Shown piece after piece: positions 18,561 to 29,660 of a stretch of DNA of 64,000 bases. The stretch's first letter is position 1. Each line of letters opens with the position of its first letter. The stretch covers positions 8,492,065 to 8,556,064 of the forward strand of contig CM060113.1 of the NCBI GenBank assembly GCA_030522415.1, given 5' to 3'. Below the pieces are notes generated by a model. That model worked only from the letters and a program-made list of their open reading frames with translations, had not been told where the DNA came from and made no database searches. A program made the translations under genes and the position numbers. This stretch comes from Channallabes apus (Eukaryota; Chordata; Actinopteri; Siluriformes; Clariidae).

Positions 18561-20224
18561 TTTATTCTCAAATTGTGTCATGATTTTTCAAAATTTTTCC
18601 AAATGCATAAGAAAAATAATAAAAAGGTTGCGACTAGACATTTTTTCATATGGAGCGCTCAGCTTCCAATTAGGGCATCTTGTAAAAGGCATTTTCCATG
18701 GGTTAAGTCCAAGGCTTAAGCCTAAAAACCTAAGACTGCATCACTTACTTTCGCTCAAACAGCCACCGAAAATTAATTCGGGAAAAAAAATGTGGATGAT
18801 TACAGACGTCCCCTGGGTTCTTTGTATCCTTTCTTGATCACATGGATAAAGACTCAGTTCTTCGGCATCTTTTCTACACATGGAGTTTATCATGTGGGTT
18901 AATATCACTATGAAGTGCCTTTGAAGAACTTACTTTTATTGTCCTCAATAAATTCTAGAAAATTACACAAATCTTTTTTTTTATATATACATATATAAAT
19001 TTTTTTTACAATAATAATAAATATGTTGTGCGTTTCTTTGAAGTGTTGTCCAACCTGTCATTTTGGACTAACTGCACCAAAACTGCGAGACTGGCCGATG
19101 TGATCAGTGACATCGCGACCATCATTTTGTCTTTCTTCAATAGAGGTCGAAATAACTGCTGTAAGTAAATGAATTATTTACAATTATGTTTCCTAATTTT
19201 CATCATACTGCGCTTTGGTGTCAAGCCTAAAATGTCCACCCTGTCATAGTGAAATTTTTTTCAGAAACTCAAAACCTTCAACAGTGAATCACGTTGCAAA
19301 CTAAAGGTCTTTCCTGCGCTTCAAACTAAATGTCCAACCTGTCGTCGATCCTTCTATCATGGGGGACGTGCACATAGTTCTTTTTTGGCACCTGATTTTA
19401 TTATCATCAACAGACTTTTCCCATTGACTAAAATATATTGTTGTCTTTCTGAAAATGTCTATCCATTCATTCATCTTCAAGCCTTTTATAATACTAACTT
19501 GGTGTTATTTGATCTTATTGGTTTAGAAATTTATATTTCAATAAATCGTAAACTTGGCCGATTTTCATAAATTTTGTTGACAAGTGGGGCTTGAAAATTC
19601 TCCCACCCCCTTAAGTGGGGAATGACAGAAATATGGTCATTTATTTCAGTTAATAAATCTACTATACATTTTTTTACTCATTATTGTACAGTACATATCA
19701 ATAGCTCTGGTTCAGATTTGTCATGTTTGTTGTGGAAATTACCATCACTGTTGTATTTACTGCGATGAACGAAAATGTCACTTTGCGCCACCTGGCGGCC
19801 ATTTTACGAATGACTTTGAAATGCAACTGATTTATTTTGGCCGCTGTCGCCTTTAAACGGCGGTGAGCGCGACGGTAATAACCATTCCGATTGAGTAACC
19901 ACTGTACATGGGCTGTTCTGTACTGGGTTGGGTGTCGCCCATACCAGGAGATTTGCATTTTATTTATAAGAAGTGCTTGTAATATGTATTTCTAACAATC
20001 TAAGGTCTACAAATATGAAAATAAATCACGATGACGTCTTACGGGTAAAATATAGTGATCTGCAATGTGGTAGTTGACGTCCTGTACGTACCCCTAGTTC
20101 TTCATTTCTTCAAGTTTTTCAGTGATACTGAAGTCAGTTGACGACATCACTAACTGCTAAATAGCACATTTAAATAATAATACATTTACATACATTCTAA
20201 TAACTTAAAGCAAGTTATTAGAAG
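18561..20224. other. Intergenic DNA with a CTCF/YY1-like site
   Basis: AT-rich, with no genes recognised. The exception is a short GC-rich patch around 19785-19880 listed separately. Confidence 0.4.
19785..19805 (-). promoter_or_regulatory. Overlapping CTCF-like and YY1-like motifs
   Basis: On the minus strand 19785-19798 reads CCGCCAGGTGGCGC, matching the vertebrate CTCF core (CCRSYAGRKGGCRS) at all 14 positions. Positions 19794-19805 on the same strand read AAAATGGCCGCC, matching the YY1 consensus. The pair sits in an otherwise AT-rich stretch between ctbp1 and spon2. Binding is inferred from motif only. Confidence 0.45.
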
Positions 20225-20400
20225 ATAAGAAAAAATATATACTTTTATTCATCCCACAGTGCGGAAATTTCAACATTACAGCAGAAAAGGGCGATGTGCA
20301 AACATAGAGTAGTGACAGCTCCGTGTATAAAGACAAAAAGAGAAAAATAGACATAATCAAAAATAATGTCATTATTTATACACCCTACAAAGGAAATGGG
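20225..20400. repeat. Dispersed repeat, LINE-like tail ('ttattcatcccacagtgcgg')
   Basis: This resembles the common fish dispersed repeat that begins 'actttattgatccc...ggaaattca' and continues into A-rich DNA. The family is not certain; it may be a non-LTR retrotransposon end. Confidence 0.45.
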
Positions 20401-20504
20401 GGACACTTACCTTAAGTTAGCATGTTAGTATGCTAACACAGTTTGTATTTTTTGCTAATTCTTTACCAAACTAGCGTCAGCGTCAGAAAATACAGTTTTG
20501 GTGT

Positions 20505-20715
20505 TTTTGGTGGTTAACACTATCACCTCGCACCTCCAGGATCCGGGTTCGATTCCCATCTCGGGGTCTGTGTGCATGGAGTTTGCATGTTCTCTCTGCG
20601 CTTGGTGGGTTTCCTCTGGGTATTCTGGTTTCCTCCCACAGTCCAAGGACATGCAGACTGGCGTTCCCAAATGGCCTGTAACGTGTGAATGTTGTTCCAC
20701 CGCGGTTGTATAACA
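20505..20715 (+). mobile_element. Mermaid-like SINE, 5' part
   Basis: Has the tRNA-like head ending in the B box GGTTCGATTCC, then 'gtgcatggagtttgcatgtt' and 'cctcccacagtccaaggaca', and breaks off after the middle of the element. Confidence 0.8.
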
Positions 20716-20829
20716 GGAATAAATACGATGGTAAACACCATGTTGGCCGCCACGGTTCCTAGTTGTATGGACGTTGATGGAGATACAGTTTGGGGGAAAT
20801 CTTCAGTCATTCATAATTATTGTTTATCT

Positions 20830-21045
20830 CTAAGCACTGTGGTCTCGCAACTCCAGGGTTGAGGGTTCGAGTCCCGCCTTTGGATCTGTGTGCCATGGAA
20901 CTTGGTTGGTTTCCCCTGGGTTATTGTGTGCCCTGTGATGAGCTGGCACCCTATGTAGGGTGTATCCTACCTAGTCTCCCAAATACCCTGGGATAGGCTC
21001 CAGGCTCCCAGTGACTCTGTATGGTGCAAAAATGAGCGAGTTTTG
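20830..21045 (+). mobile_element. Mermaid-like SINE, internally deleted
   Basis: A second copy 120 bp after the previous one. It keeps a B box (GGTTCGAGTCC) and the 3' half ('gataggctccaggctccca') but lacks the middle part. Confidence 0.75.
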
Positions 21046-21569
21046 GAAAGTCGCATTAAACTTTCATCCTGATACAATTATTCTTTGATATGTATTTTTT
21101 TTCTTTGCATATCTTTCAAAGGTATTGATGAGACATGAAATCTGGGAACAATCCGAACAATATTTATAGAACCTAGATGTTAGTCAATCTGCCTATGAGG
21201 GTAAATATTTGAGTATTTAAGTATTTTACCAGTTCCTCATTAGCCTCGTCTGGGGCTTTTTGGGATAATCGTTCCGGCACAATTTAGTTTTACACAAACC
21301 TTAATTACACACAATAATCTTTTCAGCCTGATAATGAGGAATAAACATCATGAGTAATTAAATGTGCTCGTGGTGAGCTTACATTTAACAGTAAAAAGAT
21401 GGACGTCAGAGACAGAGAGACTTGAAAAAAAGAAAAGAAAAAAAAGGTTGTGGGGGACACACCATTATGGGAGGGTGTGTGTGTGTGCTGTGTGCATCCA
21501 TACAAGGAGAGGTAAGGGGGGTGTAGAAGGGGAGGGAAAAGAGAGAGAGAGAGAGAGAGGAGGGGAGAA
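21046..21569. other. Region upstream of the putative spon2 leader exon
   Basis: AT-rich to about 21400, then purine-rich with GA and GT microsatellites (21472-21490; 21541-21559). No coding signal. Confidence 0.35.
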
Positions 21570-21664
21570 TTAGGCGAAGAGAGAGACAGAGTAGAGAAGA
21601 GTGTGAGTCCGGCTCGGTGCTGCACATCTTCAACCCGGTGCTGCTGTATCCTCTTCTGGACCAG
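21570..21664 (+). promoter_or_regulatory. spon2: Possible spon2 5' UTR exon
   Basis: A GC-richer stretch following purine-rich DNA ends in a good splice donor (CCAG|GTGAGC, donor GT at 21665). The first recognisable spon2 coding exon starts at an acceptor (28269/28270) only three bases before its ATG, so an upstream non-coding exon is required. This is the best candidate I see in the preceding 7 kb. The choice is inference; other donors exist. Confidence 0.35.
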
Positions 21665-21717
21665 GTGAGCATGAGATCCGGCATGGAGCGCACAGGCATC
21701 TCTAGATGCACATCTCC

Positions 21718-21718
<1 letters not shown>

Positions 21719-21757
<39 letters not shown>
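21719..21757. repeat. (TG)n microsatellite
   Basis: About nineteen TG units, shortly after the putative spon2 leader exon; a (CT)n tract follows at 21811-21832. Confidence 0.9.
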
Positions 21758-24001
21758 CTCTTGCACTCATGCTGTCTGCAGTAACCATGGTGAAAGGTGA
21801 CTTTCTTCTTCTTCTCTCTCTCTCTCTCTCTTTCTGTCTCTTTTACAGAAGTCCAGTGTCCTCTTCCTGAGTGATTTAACACATGCTTTCTCCTTGACCG
21901 CTTACTCACTCTATTTCCTTCCTCGTTTCCTTTCCGTCTGTTTCAATCCACTTTCTTCTTCTCGTCCTCTCCTCCCCTTCATCACATCACTGTCTGAGTT
22001 TGGACACGACTTTGAGACTTCAATTTAGTGGAAAGCAGTTTCTTTACCAGTAGCTGAGGTTCACGTGCAAGCCTGCATCATGCGGTTCCTGCCTTTTTTT
22101 TTTTTCGCTTTATGTGCTTTCTTCTCGTCCTCTCCTGGTTTTATTGCATCTGGTTCGTGCCTCGGTGAAGAGACCGAGAGAGACGCAGTCTGAAAGACAG
22201 AGATGTTGTTCACAGACAAATACTGGTTAGTTTGCTTTACGTCAGTGTGAAAAAAAACTTTGTGAGCCCTTCGGAATTGTCTACATATTTTGCTCGAATT
22301 CTTCCTAAAACGGTTTCAACAATCATGGTAACTGCTGGTGAAGTCTTTTATATTTATTTAGTGGAAGCACACATTACTTAACTATTTATATTTATTCAGC
22401 GGAAGCTCTTTTCTGGGCGATAACCTTAAACCGTGCGTCTGTATAGTGAATAAAACGAGGCATTGAGGAATTTTCACAGGACATCTTTGTTGCAACATTA
22501 CCTGTTCCAGATCAGAATTTCAGTTCAAATCAGGTCAAGCCTCCTGTTTGGCCAAAAGTTTATATTCTACAATATGACTTTTTTTTTTTTTGATCCGTCT
22601 GACCTAGTTTATGATTAATATTTTCCTATTTTGGATCCTGTCTGGATCAAGTTGCCTACAGTAACTTGGCATCTTTTGTGTTTTCTGATCGCAGACAGAT
22701 GTCTTGGCATTCTGCGTATCATCTATACACAACAATTTGACACAGACGTCAGTGTTTTCTTTAAAGCCCGGTAATTTCCTTTGTGGAAACCCCTCATGAA
22801 AATGACTCTGCTTTAGTGTTTCTTTCTCCAAACTGAGGTTATAGAGGTCAGGATTTGCCTATCGGTCCCCTGTCGTCTCCCTGGTGTTCTCTTGTCGCTG
22901 GACTTTATTGCCTGGGACATGCACAGCGTAGGGAGAGTTACTACACTGCTGGATTGTAAAACTCTACACCTGCAGGCTTATAAACCCCAATCACTCCTTT
23001 CTTCGATCTATTTCTAGCCTATGTTGAGATTGCACTGTCAGAGAATTGTGTTGCGACGGTCAGGTAACCAACGCTGCTGGTGTTCTCCTATATACCAGGG
23101 AGGGTCCAGACACCTGAACCGCAGAACATCTGACTCAAATTAGGCTTTTTTTTTTTTGAAGAAAAAAGAAGTCTTGTTCTAGATGTCTGTATACTTTATC
23201 CATGGTATCCATGGAAGGCCATGATTGTTTAAACTAATGTGTTACTGATAATAATCAGGTAACAATAACCAGATTATTGCAAAAGGCTGACATTGTTTCA
23301 CCCAGCTGTGTTGCCAAGTTCCAAATTTACACAGAATGAAATAAAACGCATTGCCAAACTTTTATTGCGTTAAAGGTGCAAGTCGTTCTGCGCCGCTGCC
23401 ATGAACACCATTTCCTAATGCCTGCCTATAAATCTCATTTTGAAAGTGTTAAATAAAAAACCCTGTTAATTGCACCGTGTCGGTTCTAGAACCTGCTCTA
23501 ATCGCACATGATCCCTTCTACAAGCAGTCACGCTGTGTGGTCAGGTGTATTAAGCAGCTTTATTTTGCTCACAGCTCTTATGCAGGAGAGATTTCTGCAT
23601 GATGGTGATTTCGGTTTGTGCTGATCTTGCATTATCATATTGCTCTACATGTCAGAATGATGTGCTGGTCAGTGCACGAAAGAAAGTGTTTATCCCAACC
23701 CATGCCATAAAAAATGTATTTAAGACGGATTCATGCATTTCTCTTTAAAAAATAGCAAATTAATTCATGCAGTTGGCATTTATATATCTGCCCAACACAA
23801 CAGCATCTACAAACTTAATGCATTTATGACAAATATGATTTTTCTCCTATTTAACTTTTGCAAACTAGAAGAATTTTTAGAATCCATTCTAAAAAATGGA
23901 TTATCATTCTGCAATATTAGCAAGATTTGAGCCACCAATCAATAACAATTTTGAATTAGTAGAATTTTTACTTTATTAAGCATTTATATATATATATATA
24001 C
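21758..24001. other. Putative spon2 intron 1, left part
   Basis: No exons or named repeats recognised. AT-rich in the right half. Confidence 0.35.
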
Positions 24002-24300
24002 AGGCGGCGCGGTGGTGTAGTGGTTAGCACTATCACCTTGCACCTCCAGGGTCTGGGTTCGATTCCCCGGCCAGGCTCGATTCCCGTGCTTGGTGGGTTT
24101 CCTCCGGGTACTCCGGTTTCCTCCCACAGTCCAAAGATATGCAGGTTAGGCTAATTGGCGTTCCTAAATTGCCCGTAGTGTGTGATTAGGTGTGTGAGTG
24201 TGTGTATGTGTGTGTGCCCTGCGATGGATTGGCACCCTGTCCAGGGTGTACCCCGCCTAGTGCCCGAAGTCTCCTGCGGGTATAGAAAATGAATGAATGA
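24002..24300 (+). mobile_element. Full-length Mermaid-like SINE
   Basis: The best-preserved copy in the window. The tRNA-like head has an A box TGGTGTAGTGG (24013-24023) and a B box GGTTCGATTCC (24056-24066). The body carries 'cggtttcctcccacagtcca' and 'ggattggcaccctgtccagg', and the 3' end is a short (GAAT)n tail. It lies between two TA microsatellite tracts, as if inserted into one. Confidence 0.88.
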
Positions 24301-24390
24301 ATAATATATATATATATATATCATTCTTGCTTAGTAACAACCTGGTCAGTGCTGCTGTGATTTAAATTACGCCACTAATTTGGTTATGGA

Positions 24391-24432
<42 letters not shown>

Positions 24433-24450
24433 TGATATATATATATATCA
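24301..24450. repeat. (TA)n microsatellites
   Basis: TA tracts at 24301-24320, 24392-24423 and 24433-24448 with CA units between. Confidence 0.8.
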
Positions 24451-27404
24451 TGGCCAGTCTAGCTGGCCATGATAGAAAGACTCCAGAACAACCAGTGCAC
24501 CACAGCCCACTACGGTTGGGGCCTTAATCATTACAGCACACAACATTGTGTTCATACAGTTCATGTGTAAAAATCATTCCTCAAGCTCCAATACCACTTT
24601 GTCACAATTTGAGAATATGGAGTATGCTCAGTGGCATCATCTGGAGAAAAAAAAACAAACCCTGGTCATTCAGTACATTCAGGTCGTCAGCTGACTTCAT
24701 TTTATTGCCACTTAACGTTGCCGAGTCCAGACCTGAGCATCATAACACTGTCTCCAACGACTTGTACAGTACAGTGGACACTATGCATGATCACTTCATG
24801 AGGTTCCCTTCTTACCCTGACGCTTCTTATGAGACCACTCTGATCACATGACCTTTTTCCATTGCTTCAAAGTCAAATCTTCATTCTACCCAGAAAGTTG
24901 TAAAGCCTTTTTTTTTTTTCCTGATTAGCCTCACTAACATTGTGTGCATATGAAGAGCTCTTATATAAGTTCTTATTTTCAATATTAAACATAGCTCTGG
25001 TTTTTACTGTTTTTACTTCACCCAGTTTTTTAATGATCTCCATTCATGATTTTTTTTCCCGACCACATTTCCAGGATATACACCATACAATGTGTATGCA
25101 TACACAATACATATGTATTTACACTGTATATGTAGAGGTGGGAAATCTTGACTTGCGACCAAATATGAACAGGAGTGATGGAGCTGAGGTTGAGGAACTG
25201 TCAAGGTCAGAACTTGATACAGACACACACACACAGAATCAGTGCTGTACACACCTGCCTTCAATACACCATGGCCTTCGGTGGTTGGACTGGACTTCCT
25301 CAATTCAACGTGGCGCCGCAACACGGTGGAGATCCCCAGAGCTTAACGAAGCACTATCTGGGCTCTGATTTTGAACATACTGATACTGATCTGCATATTG
25401 TCTCCATTATTTAAATCGCTGAGCGTTGCATGGCTCGGTGCAGCATGCTGGGATATGAAGAAGGATCTGGGAAAACACCCAGCGTAGAGAAAATGATGAG
25501 AGTTGGGAAAGGTGGTCCCATGTAAACATCACTGTTTATTTCCTGAAAATTCCTAATTGTTGGATGCAAAAATTTCCGCAAGTATCTGGAGCAGATTCTT
25601 CACACGTGTTCCACGTGTAAGTGCAGTGTCCGTGGTATTTATGGAGGGGCACTTCTCAGAAGTCATGCTTGTGGTTAAATTTTCTCTTTTAAAGACGAAG
25701 AAAGCCAGACTTACCCCAAAAACTAGGATGTTTTAGTCATTCCAGATGACTCAATATCGCCCCTGAGTTTAGTGTTATTTCTATTCTGGTCACTTGTACC
25801 CTTCAGCACCCAGAGCACTTCATCAGACTGTTTCCTAAATCAAGCTGGATTACTGTCCCAGTCCCTCTAGGCTATAAATGTTAGCGAAAATGCCAGCTAT
25901 GCCCCAGCCGTTAAACTTATATGATCTCAAGGCTTTAAAGTGGAACATACAGTAAAAATGGGAAATCTGCAGAGGTGAACAAGGAGAACTGCCTGTCCTG
26001 TTGATTAGGTCGTGCGAGGAATCAGACGGTTGACGTTGGGCGTGGGAAGGTGTCTGGGTCTGTGCTGGTGACCCGGTCTTTTATGAGACATTCACCTTTT
26101 TAGAAAGTGGCTCTGACAGACAGGACACGTGTCCCGAACCCCTCCAGAGCGCGCTATGCTTTTAATTCACGCACACCAGGAGACACACCAGTAGATGCTT
26201 ATATGCAGTATGGAAATAGCTCGGTCATGCCGGATTCACTCTTGTTCTGCTATTTAAATTCGGTCACGCAGTAAATCAGGAAATGTGTGCACATGTGAGA
26301 GTGTTTGTCTGCACAAGAGATGACAGTGGGATTGCCAGGGTGGCAACCTGTCTGATTTACGAGCCGCTCCAGACAGCGAAGCCCCTTTCTGCTATCTACT
26401 ACTGTCTACACCCGTCCTGCTTACTCACCGAATTCCTTGTCTGACCTTCTGCCGCTCACACTCATACCTTGTTGTTCATGAAAAAGAACTCATTCTTTAT
26501 AAAAAGATATCAAGCATAATAGAATGGAATTAAGTGAAAAGTGCAGCCGAGAACATTATGCGCTCTGACTCGGCTAGGCTAATCTTCACAACATTAATAT
26601 TTCAGTAGCTTCCGAAAATAGGCGCGTGATTAAACGCGACATAACAGAATCCTCCGCGTGCCTCGACTGTTTATGGTCATTTAAGGCTCAAGATAACAAA
26701 CGACGTAAATAAATCCAGTCGGTCGACTCGTGTTAAAGTACTTAGCAAGTAGCCAAAATAAAACCGCTCCTTACAACCGCTGTCTTCATCTTTTAATCAC
26801 ACGGGATTTTGTAAATCGCATACTTGTTGTGAAGCTGTGCATCATGCTCCTGACTTTATTATAGAACTGTTGTTCAGAATTAGAGAGCGGCTCATTTGGA
26901 GGCTAATCGCATTCGGATGGTTGATCTGCACGCCGAGTTCGAGAAGTCAACGTTACATCCAGCAAAGCGATACTCCATATTAGTAAGAGGAGGGAAAAAT
27001 TCTCAATCAGACGATTAACCTGCACCATCATTAAAAAGAACTTAACAATCTTTAAGCTGATCAAAATCAAGCACCAGACTTACACATACTGCATTTAGCT
27101 TTTTTTTTTTTTTTTTTCCTCTCCCAAATTAGTCATCCAAAACATAGAACAGTGCTCAAGCAATCTGAATATGTCCTTAGCTAAGCTCTATAAAAACACC
27201 ACTGACAGAACCGGTCTTAAGTTACTAGCTAAGTTGTTAGCCAAGCGAACGTGGCGTCTCTATCAAAGTATTTATAATGCAATCAAAACCAGGCACTAGC
27301 TAGCTAATCCATCTATCTATAGTAATACAACTAGGGACCCTGGAGGCCATTGTATTTAGTCCCATTTTTACAACCGTGGAAGGACCTCTGGTTAACATTC
27401 ACAC
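24451..27404. other. Putative spon2 intron 1, middle part
   Basis: Nothing certain. 24450-24860 has phrases resembling decayed mobile DNA, but I cannot name a family. 25620-27000 is non-repetitive in appearance and might hold regulatory sequence. Confidence 0.3.
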
Positions 27405-27575
27405 AAATACACTACGGCTAATTGGAAACGCCAGTTAGCCTAATCTGCATGTCTTTGGACTGTGGTAGGAAAGTGGAGTACGCGGAGGAAACCGACCAAG
27501 CATGGGGAGAACATGCAAACGTACTGCACACAGACCTCAAGGCAGGAATCGAACCTGGACCCTGGAGGGTTTTAA
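27405..27575 (-). mobile_element. Mermaid-like SINE, 5' half, reversed
   Basis: The reverse complement shows the B box (GGTTCGATTCC), the 'gtttgcatgttctccccatg' block and 'agacatgcagattaggctaa'. The 3' half is absent. Confidence 0.8.
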
Positions 27576-27635
27576 GGCGACAGGCTGTATATTGTGTAAA
27601 TCAGCAGGCAAGATTTTTAGGAAGTTACATTAACT

Positions 27636-27700
27636 TCTTGCAACTCCAGGGTCCGGTTTCGATTACTGGACCAGTCTGCATGGAGTTTGCATGTTAAAAG
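27636..27700 (+). mobile_element. Mermaid-like SINE head fragment
   Basis: Sixty-five bases covering 'gcaactccagggtccggttt' and 'tgcatggagtttgcatgtt'. It faces the preceding reversed copy, forming a short inverted pair. Confidence 0.65.
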
Positions 27701-27929
27701 CATCAATTTGTTCAAGCCAGCTTTAAGGCTAACATTGTTAGATAAGACCAAAGACCACTTGCCTTTACTAGAATTAAATCGATCTGTCTAACTCGTTAAA
27801 GTCATTTAAATAAGGAATTTAATTAAAAGGGAAAAAAATAACATTCTTACTCTCACTACCCATAAAATGAACGTCTTCTTTCTTCCTAAACACGATGCTT
27901 TTAAAAAAAAAAAAAGAAACATAATTGTA

Positions 27930-28165
27930 AAAGACAACCTGCAGGCTGATCACGGCTCTGGCGACTGAGAAAACTTTATACCTTGATGGAATCCACGCAC
28001 TAGTGAAGTGCTGGGATGAGACTGGGATTAGTGTAACGAGGGATTATAAACACAAATAAAAGGAGCCTTTATTGTCACTACTGTGTTCTGTTGTTCTGTG
28101 CATTAGAAAGGTTGAATTCATTCCTGGTTTGACTTGAACGCCTGTCATATAAAAACCAAACCTGT
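27930..28165 (+). mobile_element. mariner transposon 3' remnant
   Basis: It matches the last part of a mariner transposase gene and its 3' flank ('gaatccacgcactagtgaag' type sequence) and ends in 'gtttgacttgaacgcctgtc'. A related remnant is at 46790-47205. No open frame is left. It ends only about 100 bp before the first spon2 coding exon. Confidence 0.65.
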
Positions 28166-28272
28166 TACTTGTTCTATGGTATAAGGTAATACAAATCAGG
28201 GAAAACACAAGTCTAATGTTTCTGCCATACAAGAGTGAACTGTTTCCTTGTTCTCTCTCTCTCCTGCAGACA

Positions 28273-29622
28273 ATGATGCCCTCTGAACTCCTCATCCCCG
28301 GCTGGCTGCAGCACCTGCTCATTGTGCTCCTGAAGCTGAGCCTCTCCTTCGCCTCCCCTCTAAACGCTACCAACGCCACAGCATGTACGGCTCGAGGCCC
28401 CGCCTCTTACATCCTAGTATTTACTGGCCAGTGGAGCACGCAGATGTTCCCGAAACAGTACCCTTTATTCCGACCCCCCGCGCAGTGGTCCAAACTTGTA
28501 GGTAAGAAAGCATTTTGTGAGCCTTTAAGTGGTGGCAGGACGGTAGACAATGGACTGTTTGGTTTACGATTGGAGCTGCCTCATGGTATGATGAGTCAGG
28601 ATGCTGAAGCCTCGCAGCTGGCCTGTAAACCCACCCCAATGGCACCCCCTCCCCTCTCCAGCACCTCCTCCTTATGGGAGTAAAGACAGCCTAATGAGAA
28701 AAGCAGAGAGGGGGAGAAGGGGCAGGAGGCGGGTGGGGGGGGGGGGGGGGGGTAAGTGCTAACAGATGACGCCAGTTACCCCACAGATTCCCTGTATTCA
28801 AAGTAAGGGGAAAAATTAAAGAAGAAAAAAAGTTGGCGAAGCTGACCTTTTACCCCCTTTTAGATAAACATATCGCATGTGTGACATCCTCAGCTCAAAG
28901 TTCTGCAGTGGTCATTCGCTTTAATAACAAGCAGCTCCCTGGTGCTCATATAATGAGAAGCCGTGCGCTGGGCGTCTGCGCTTTGGCAGCTTCCAGGCCA
29001 GGAGTGGACGCAGAGCTGGACACATCCTGCCAAGACATTTAAAACAATTACAGCCCAAAGGACGGAGGGTGTCTGTCTGTCTGTCTGTCTGTCTGCGAAA
29101 CCAACACCGAGTTCCTGGAGTTTCTGCTCTGACAGTCTGGCCCACTATATTGCATGATATAATTGTTCAGTTATAGTCATATTAAAGTTAAATGGAGGTG
29201 CATGAGGGTTTTAAGGTAAAGCCAGAGATGGTAACGAGCGAGAGAGAGAGAAGATTGCAGTGGGTTTGTGGTTGAGTTGTCTGAGGTCAGGATGCTTGGC
29301 TCTGACTGGTCTCGTTCATGCCAAACCCGTCAGACGCTGCATGTGGATGGATGAACCGTGTCATCACTGCTGACACACGCTCTCACTTTCTCACTTTAAA
29401 AATCCTCCATGATTGCTTGTAACTACATAACACGCAGTGGGACATAAAGGATATGCCTAATGACTTTTAAAGCCACCCTAAGCCCTGCGCTTCGCTTCCT
29501 CCAAATAGCGTAATGAAAAGCTGAGTAACTTATAGCTCGGTGCAATTTTGCGGTTTATTAAACAGGATAGATTTTATCTGCTTCCTGGAGACCTCAGACC
29601 TACCAAAAGGTTTTTGCGAGTG

Positions 29623-29660
<38 letters not shown>

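Noticed and set aside
21323..21909. Long minus-strand open frames near the putative spon2 leader
   Set aside because: Translations are His-Thr and Ser-Leu repeats from TG, GA and CT microsatellites.
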